From positions 31,630,805 to 31,694,804 of the forward strand of contig NC_067478.1 in the NCBI RefSeq assembly GCF_947179515.1: 64,000 bases of DNA, read 5' to 3'. The notes beneath the pieces were generated by a model. It made no database searches and was not told the DNA's origin. It saw only the letters and a program-made list of their open reading frames with translations. A program made the translations under genes and the position numbers. This stretch comes from Apodemus sylvaticus (taxonomy: Eukaryota; Chordata; Mammalia; Rodentia; Muridae). Within the stretch, counting starts at the first letter, position 1. Each line of letters starts with the position of its first letter. This document shows, piece after piece, positions 58,828 to 64,000 of this stretch.

Positions 58828-60300
58828 CTAGATAGAAAGAAAAACATAGAAATATTTTTTCAGAGACAAAGAATGATCTATTCTCAGATACAGAAAGCTA
58901 TCAGCACTCAATGCCCAAACTCTGTGTATTATATTCTATTTCTAAATGTGGGATTTTCACATGCCCTGAATATGATTCAAAATATTTCCCCAAAATTAAG
59001 TCTAAATTTACTTTTCCAGTGTAGAAAAATGTACTCAACCCTCCTCCCATTTCTCTCCATAAAATATTGGTTTTATTTAACCCATTTACAAAAATCAATC
59101 AAGCATAACTCAAATAAAAATCAGTAGTGAAAAAGTCTCAGAACCTACTCATTTGGCTTCAAAAATGATTAATATGAGTAATCTGTGCTTACCATAGTAA
59201 TTTACCATATAGTAAGGCTAATTTACCATATAGCCTTATTGTCCTACCTACATTATTTAAAAAGCAAAAATCTTTTATCAAACCAATCCATATTGAAGGG
59301 ACTCAGATACAAGTAATTATTTTTACTAAACACCATAATAAATCCTCCATACTATCAAATAGCCATTCATAGTTGTTATTTATTTAAACATCTTATAAAT
59401 GGCTTTTAATATAGGTTTCCTTGAATTGATTTTTAAACGTGACCATGGTCAGTATTATATGACATCCTTTAAAGTCTTTGGTTTTCATTTATCTTTGTTT
59501 TACTTTCTATTTGTTTGTTGAAAGAACATACATTTTAGGGTTGTACAAGCTCTTACAATTTTTATTTTTATATCCAAATCAATGATTAAGATATCTCATG
59601 TTTCAAATTTTCAGTGGATATATCTGGGAACTATACACAGACAAAAAGCTGGGACAAACCTTTAAAGAGTTTAATTTAGTAGGTTGGGTGCAATCTGGTC
59701 AGGAAGAGTCTGTAGTTTTTTACTTATTTCTGTTGTGTGGCAAAGGTTGAAGACAACTGTTTTCTTCCAGAACATTGCCTGCATATTATAAACTGCTAAG
59801 GTACTATGAACATATCAACTATAAATTTCTGATATATTTGAACTGCTGTGATACCTAGGCATATACATGTTTATATTAATTTCTCCCTAGAATACATACA
59901 TACCCTCGAGTTTGGAAAAATAGACATACGACTGGATGCATAACTTTATTGAAATCTATAGTTATGCATTAGATGATAAATTTAATGACTGAACAACATC
60001 TGTATTTTGAACACATTTTTTAATATAAATACAGATTCAACACCCTCCCTAAATCTCTAATTTTATAAAGAAAAACCTGAAAGGCAAAAAAAACAAGTCT
60101 GAAAAGTAAAATCTGTGTTTTGCCTCATAACAGGGTAAGGAGTCAGTGGTATCTGAATTTTAGGACTAAATGCAATTAAAAAGCTATAATAAAGTGGAAT
60201 CTTGCATAAAATCCATGAGTGTCATCACCTCATATTGGGACACATGTTTGCCTAATCATTGTGAAACTCTTGTAAGGAGGATGCTGAGGGACAGACTCAC
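58828..60300 (-). other. Plscr last intron
   Basis: AT-rich sequence with a GT start (60300-60299) and AG end (58829-58828). No recognised repeat or gene inside. Confidence 0.8.
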
Positions 60301-60462
60301 TATGAGGAAACAAGCACCAAGCACCACAGCTTTCATCTTCACATCCAGGTCCATCGGGAACTGGAGTCCAAAGTTATCTGAATCGGTAAAGGCCTCTTGC
60401 ACACAACCAGACCATTGCTTGGTGATCTTGCCAATTCTAGTTGCCTCATCAAGAGACTTGAC
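60301..60462 (-). CDS. Penultimate coding exon of a Plscr gene, intact
   Basis: A 162-nt minus-strand exon (54 codons, phase 0 at both ends) lies between TTTCATATGTAG and a donor GTGAGT. It reads VKSLDEATRIGKITKQWSG, then CVQEAFTDSDNFGLQF, and PMDLDVKMKAVVLGACFLI. TDSDNFGLQFPMD is the family's Ca2+-binding loop and KAVVLGACFLI begins the membrane helix. Scramblases of this family are palmitoylated type II proteins of the plasma membrane linked to Ca2+-dependent lipid movement and to interferon responses. No stops or shifts. It is spliced to 58827 across a 1.47-kb intron. The preceding exon is not found between 60463 and 64000, so the gene extends beyond the window. Confidence 0.93.
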
Positions 60463-60649
60463 CTACATATGAAATAAAATGATAGGGATTTGTGGAATAC
60501 AAGTGGCAAACATACCTTCATAGTTGAAGTAAAATCATATGGATATTTTATTAAAATTATCTTCAAAATGTTTATCTTATGAAATTTTTAGAAGTTATTG
60601 GGAAGACAATAGATGAAACTCCTATTAAGTTATCTGCTTTGAGAATCCT

Positions 60650-61570
60650 AGATTTCACAGAGACTGACAGTTCAAACATGGTAGAGGCTCACTGCCATCC
60701 ATGCAGTGGGGTGGTAGGCAGGAGGGGGAGGGGCAGGGGATGAAATGCAACAGCCCAGAAAGTCCTAAAGACCATGTGGTGACTGGAAGAACCCAACAAG
60801 ATGCTCTGTGAGAGACAGCCAGGGCAGATCGATATGAGTTAGGTATGGAGAACTCGTAGGGTGTAAAGAATGCAAGAAGAAAGGCACACAAAGTTAGTAC
60901 TTCCAATATGAAGTGGCTCTGTGGGAGGAAAGACCAGGTCCCCAAAATACAGTAGAACAGACTGAGCCCAAACTACATCTACGCCATAGAGGGCCCATAG
61001 ATGTTCACAAAGGAAATAACACATAGGCTTGTGCCAAATGGGGAGGAAGAGGAGTCCTGTCCAAACTTGTAAAGACACCAAAAATGGCAACAGCTTCCTT
61101 TAAAGCCCTTGACCCAGACAGGATCCACCAAGCAAACAAGGGACATTAAAGGGATATTCACAGCTGATGTGCTGGAGGAGGATGGCACCTCAGTGTGTTG
61201 AAGTCTACCTCTAACGTGAACGAAAAGTCACAGGTTACTGCTCACAGTTCTTGCATTTCACACCCAGGCTAGGCATAGTACATTTTCTGTTCCTTTAGAA
61301 TTGGGTTTGGTTGGGTGTCTAATGGTGTGACAGAAGACTTGAGTGTTCATCGTGGCCAACTGGCTTGGCCTGCATGTGCATCCAGTGAGCAGCATCACAC
61401 AAGAAGAAGTTGTGTTCACAGTCCAAGGACACACTTTCTTGATCAAATGGGAAGTCACTGCATGGTCCAAGTTAAAGCTATCTACATGAGCTTCATCAAT
61501 GCCCAGAAACTCAGCTGACCTAATAGTCATAATGTGAACACAGTGCAGTCTATTTGAAGTCATGAACCAT
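60650..61570 (-). pseudogene. Unidentified possible retrocopy inside the Plscr intron
   Basis: A GC-richer island than its surroundings. On the minus strand a 101-codon frame (61563-61258) reads IMTIRSAEFLGIDEAHVDSF and TVNTTSSCVMLLTGCTC. Downstream, shifting frames continue for about 600 bases. The base composition and broken frames look like a decayed mRNA copy with 3' UTR, but I cannot name the source. No clear poly(A) tail or flanking repeat was seen. Confidence 0.3.
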
Positions 61571-61922
61571 TGCAGTGTATCAGATATGACATTGTAATAA
61601 GCTGCTCTCTATTTTGTATTTTATGTGCAATAGCTATCATTTAAACATTTATGATCAGTCAGTCATAAATCATCATATATATTTTTGAAGTATAAGTTAT
61701 ATGATGGAAGCAAAGTAGCAATTTTCCAGCATCATAAACCCAATACTCTATGGATAAACAAAAGCATATTTACCAGTTTTTACAAAGCAAAAACTTAAAG
61801 CTAACTGAATTTTATTTCTAATATACATGTAATTTTATTGGTAAAGATCAGAAATGTGAAGAGTAAACACTTCAAAGTAACCAGAACATAAGAATTTTTA
61901 CCTACATTTGAGAATGACTTTT

Positions 61923-61926
<4 letters not shown>
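61571..61926. other. No recognised gene
   Basis: AT-rich intronic sequence. Confidence 0.5.

Positions 61927-61966
<40 letters not shown>
61927..61966 (+). repeat. (GT)n microsatellite
   Basis: About 20 GT units. Confidence 0.97.
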
Positions 61967-61968
<2 letters not shown>

Positions 61969-62125
61969 ATTTGTACACCTTGGTAGGGGTAGGTGCAGAA
62001 ATCTGAGAACAACTTAGGGATGTCATTTTTTCTTCTTCCACTGTGTTAATCCTGTGGATAGAACTCTGATCCTCAGGCTTGGTAGCAAGCGCCTTTGACA
62101 GTTAAGCCTGCTATTCAGACCCCAG
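61967..62125 (-). mobile_element. B3/B4-type SINE, antisense
   Basis: CAGAAATCTGAGAACAACTTAGGGATGTCATTTTTTCTTC, GTGGATAGAACTCTGATCCTCAGGCTTGGTAGCAAGCGCCTTTGACAGTTAAGCC: reverse complement of a B2-related SINE. The GT repeat lies at its tail-distal side. Confidence 0.75.
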
Positions 62126-63978
62126 ACAGAATTTTAAATGGGGACATCTGAACAAGGAAATTTCAATTCTAAATGGATGGTCTGCACATAACTCAGAGTT
62201 CTCCTGTTGTTAGTGGCCTTTACTACTATTTCCCGTTTTCAAGACATGAACATTACCATCACAGCTTCTATAGGAAGTGTAACAAGTAGGAATTTCTAAG
62301 GTCTATCAAAGACAAGACCTAGATATAATCATTCTAAATATACAATAAAGGTTGTGTCCCATTTAAGACACTGGGTATTTGAAGGGGTCCATGCAGACAG
62401 ATGGTACAATTAAACTTAAAATCACTAAGAATGTTGTAAAACTCCAGGCTTTTTATTTTTTATTAAATTAAGTGTATGCCAAAAAAAGTTTCCCTTAATG
62501 CTGTTCCTTGATTTAAAAGAAAAATCTATCATATGTTGAAGCTAACTAGAACTACTTTCTGATTCTCAAAGAAGCATGATTTGCTCTATGAAGAATTACC
62601 ATTACAAATATTCGAACCTATTTTTATCTGTACATAATATATATATTTCTCTGTCACTTGTATTTTCTAAAAACTCTCAGCTCCACACTTAAGACCATGG
62701 ATTCTGTAAGAAGAGAAAAACCATCTTCACACACCCAGATTCTCACACAGTAACCAACGGAGTCAGTATGAACGGAGGAGCAGAAGGAAGAGGAGGAGGA
62801 GGAGGAAGGGTGGGAGGAGTAGTAAAACTGGAAAACAAAAACCTTGGGGAGACCTTGGGATGAGCTTCCTACAAAGGGATAGCTCTATTCATCCTTAGGG
62901 AGTATTTTATGTGGAAGTTGAGCTGAATTTCTCATTATTATGATTTTCCAAGTAAAATAATACTAGAATTATAAATTTAAAACATTCTCCATCTTTAAAT
63001 ACTTGCCAGTAAAAATAGAACAATGAAGGCCATTTGTTATAGAAATCTTATAATGTTAGACATATTCAAATTCCAGTGCCTAAATTACTGCAACAGTTGA
63101 TCACAGCTCAGAGAAGCAGAACTGTGAATGTATATACAGAGACACCTGTCTTATGCAAGGGCCACAGGGGCCAAGACCCTGGTGAAGACCTATAGATGCA
63201 GACATTATGGAGATCTATGTTTGTGAAATCATGTCCTATTAATGTGTTTCTGTTACAGAGATTATTTTATAAATCTGGAGAACTGAACTGTTTAGAAAAA
63301 AACTTATTAGTAAAACAGAAAAATCTGTTAATACTTTGACAAAAGTTGAATGGGTGTCTCTCTCAAAAGAGGTTAGTCTCTATTTCCCTTTCCCTTGAGG
63401 AAGTGAGTTGAAAAGTGCTAGGCAGTGAGATGAACTGAGATAAATGCTTTCCAGGTCATGTGACTGCTTTAGGCAATGGTATAAAGGCTTCTTGATCACT
63501 GCACTAAGAAAGCACAAGGTCACGCTTCCGTGACTGGCCCCTATTAATAGGTTTCTGTGATGGACCTTGTAGAGGGTGTGTAGGAAGATGACTCATACCC
63601 AGGCAATTGGAACAGGACAGCCTGAGGTTAATTCATGCTCCTGGGACTAGGGTGTGATTTATAACTTAAGCCCTGTTTATTTCAAGCATCTTCTATTCCA
63701 GATAGTCAAACCACAGTTCACTCTGGGTAATTGAAAATTTGGAAAATGGAACACTGGAGAAGAGAGAAGACTTATCTTCTATATTTACCACATTGAAACT
63801 ATCATTACACCAGTGGGGGTTTGATAGGAATTCCAAATAACAAAACATGTGTGCTTGACCAAGAGCTTATGAGGTTTATAATGCAGAATAAGAGCACAAA
63901 GAGTAAAGGCCTAGAAATAAGGGTCTAAGAGTCTTGGTTGCTCTTAGGTATAAAATGAATAATGCTATGTTAACAGAG
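62126..63978. other. No recognised gene; (GGA)n at 62785-62805
   Basis: Intronic sequence of the Plscr gene with a short GGA run. I found no upstream Plscr exon here. Confidence 0.5.
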
Positions 63979-64000
63979 CTCTCTCTCTCTCTCTCTCTCT
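63979..64000 (+). repeat. (CT)n microsatellite running off the window
   Basis: Eleven CT units reach the last base, so the true length is unknown. Confidence 0.95.

Noticed and set aside
60463..60545. GATTTTACTTCAACTATGAAG followed by GTATGT on the minus strand, as a possible upstream Plscr exon end
   Set aside because: It would leave an intron of about 50 bases and does not translate to the expected CGDVDFE segment.

Overview
This is non-coding-rich mammalian genomic DNA. It comes from a murid rodent (mouse or a close relative). B1, B2 and B3 SINEs, Lx/L1Md-type LINE-1 3' ends, URR1-like hAT copies and rodent LTRs are present throughout, and I saw no ID-element burst. There are no bacterial-style genes, and almost all short open frames lie in repeats or by chance in AT-rich DNA.

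The gene content I can support belongs to the phospholipid scramblase (Plscr) family, all on the minus strand. At the right end, exons at 60301-60462 and 58827-58798 are the penultimate and last coding exons of one Plscr gene. They keep an open frame, AG/GT borders, a Ca2+-binding loop and a C-terminal membrane helix, and the upstream exons must lie beyond base 64000. At the left end, exons at 9038-9208 (proline-rich N-terminal region) and 380-600 (core with the Cys-rich palmitoylation motif) belong to a second copy, whose 3' exons lie left of base 1. The proline-rich exon has a one-base deletion and an in-frame stop, so this second copy is probably a pseudogene. The window therefore looks like the space between two tandem Plscr paralogues.

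Two retrocopies of unrelated genes are present: Ubald1 (16248-17537, flanked by a 10-bp repeat) and Gng4 (about 57650-58285, with an A-rich tail). A perfect 14-bp repeat brackets the Gng4 copy together with an L1 3' end lying upstream of it. This suggests either a chimeric retrotransposition or a later L1 insertion exactly at the boundary.

The rest is mobile-element stratigraphy. There is an L1 3' fragment with a 13-bp target duplication (1647-2085), several Lx-type L1 3' ends, and a solo LTR with a 4-bp target duplication (20920-21429). Related LTRs lie at 46.1 and 47.0 kb. An old plus-strand L1 at 30-37.7 kb is split by younger L1s, and a 5'-inverted (twin-primed) L1 lies at 51973-52673. 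Several purine-rich and alternating microsatellites occur. Names of old repeat families are from memory of consensus sequences and are less certain than the structural calls.
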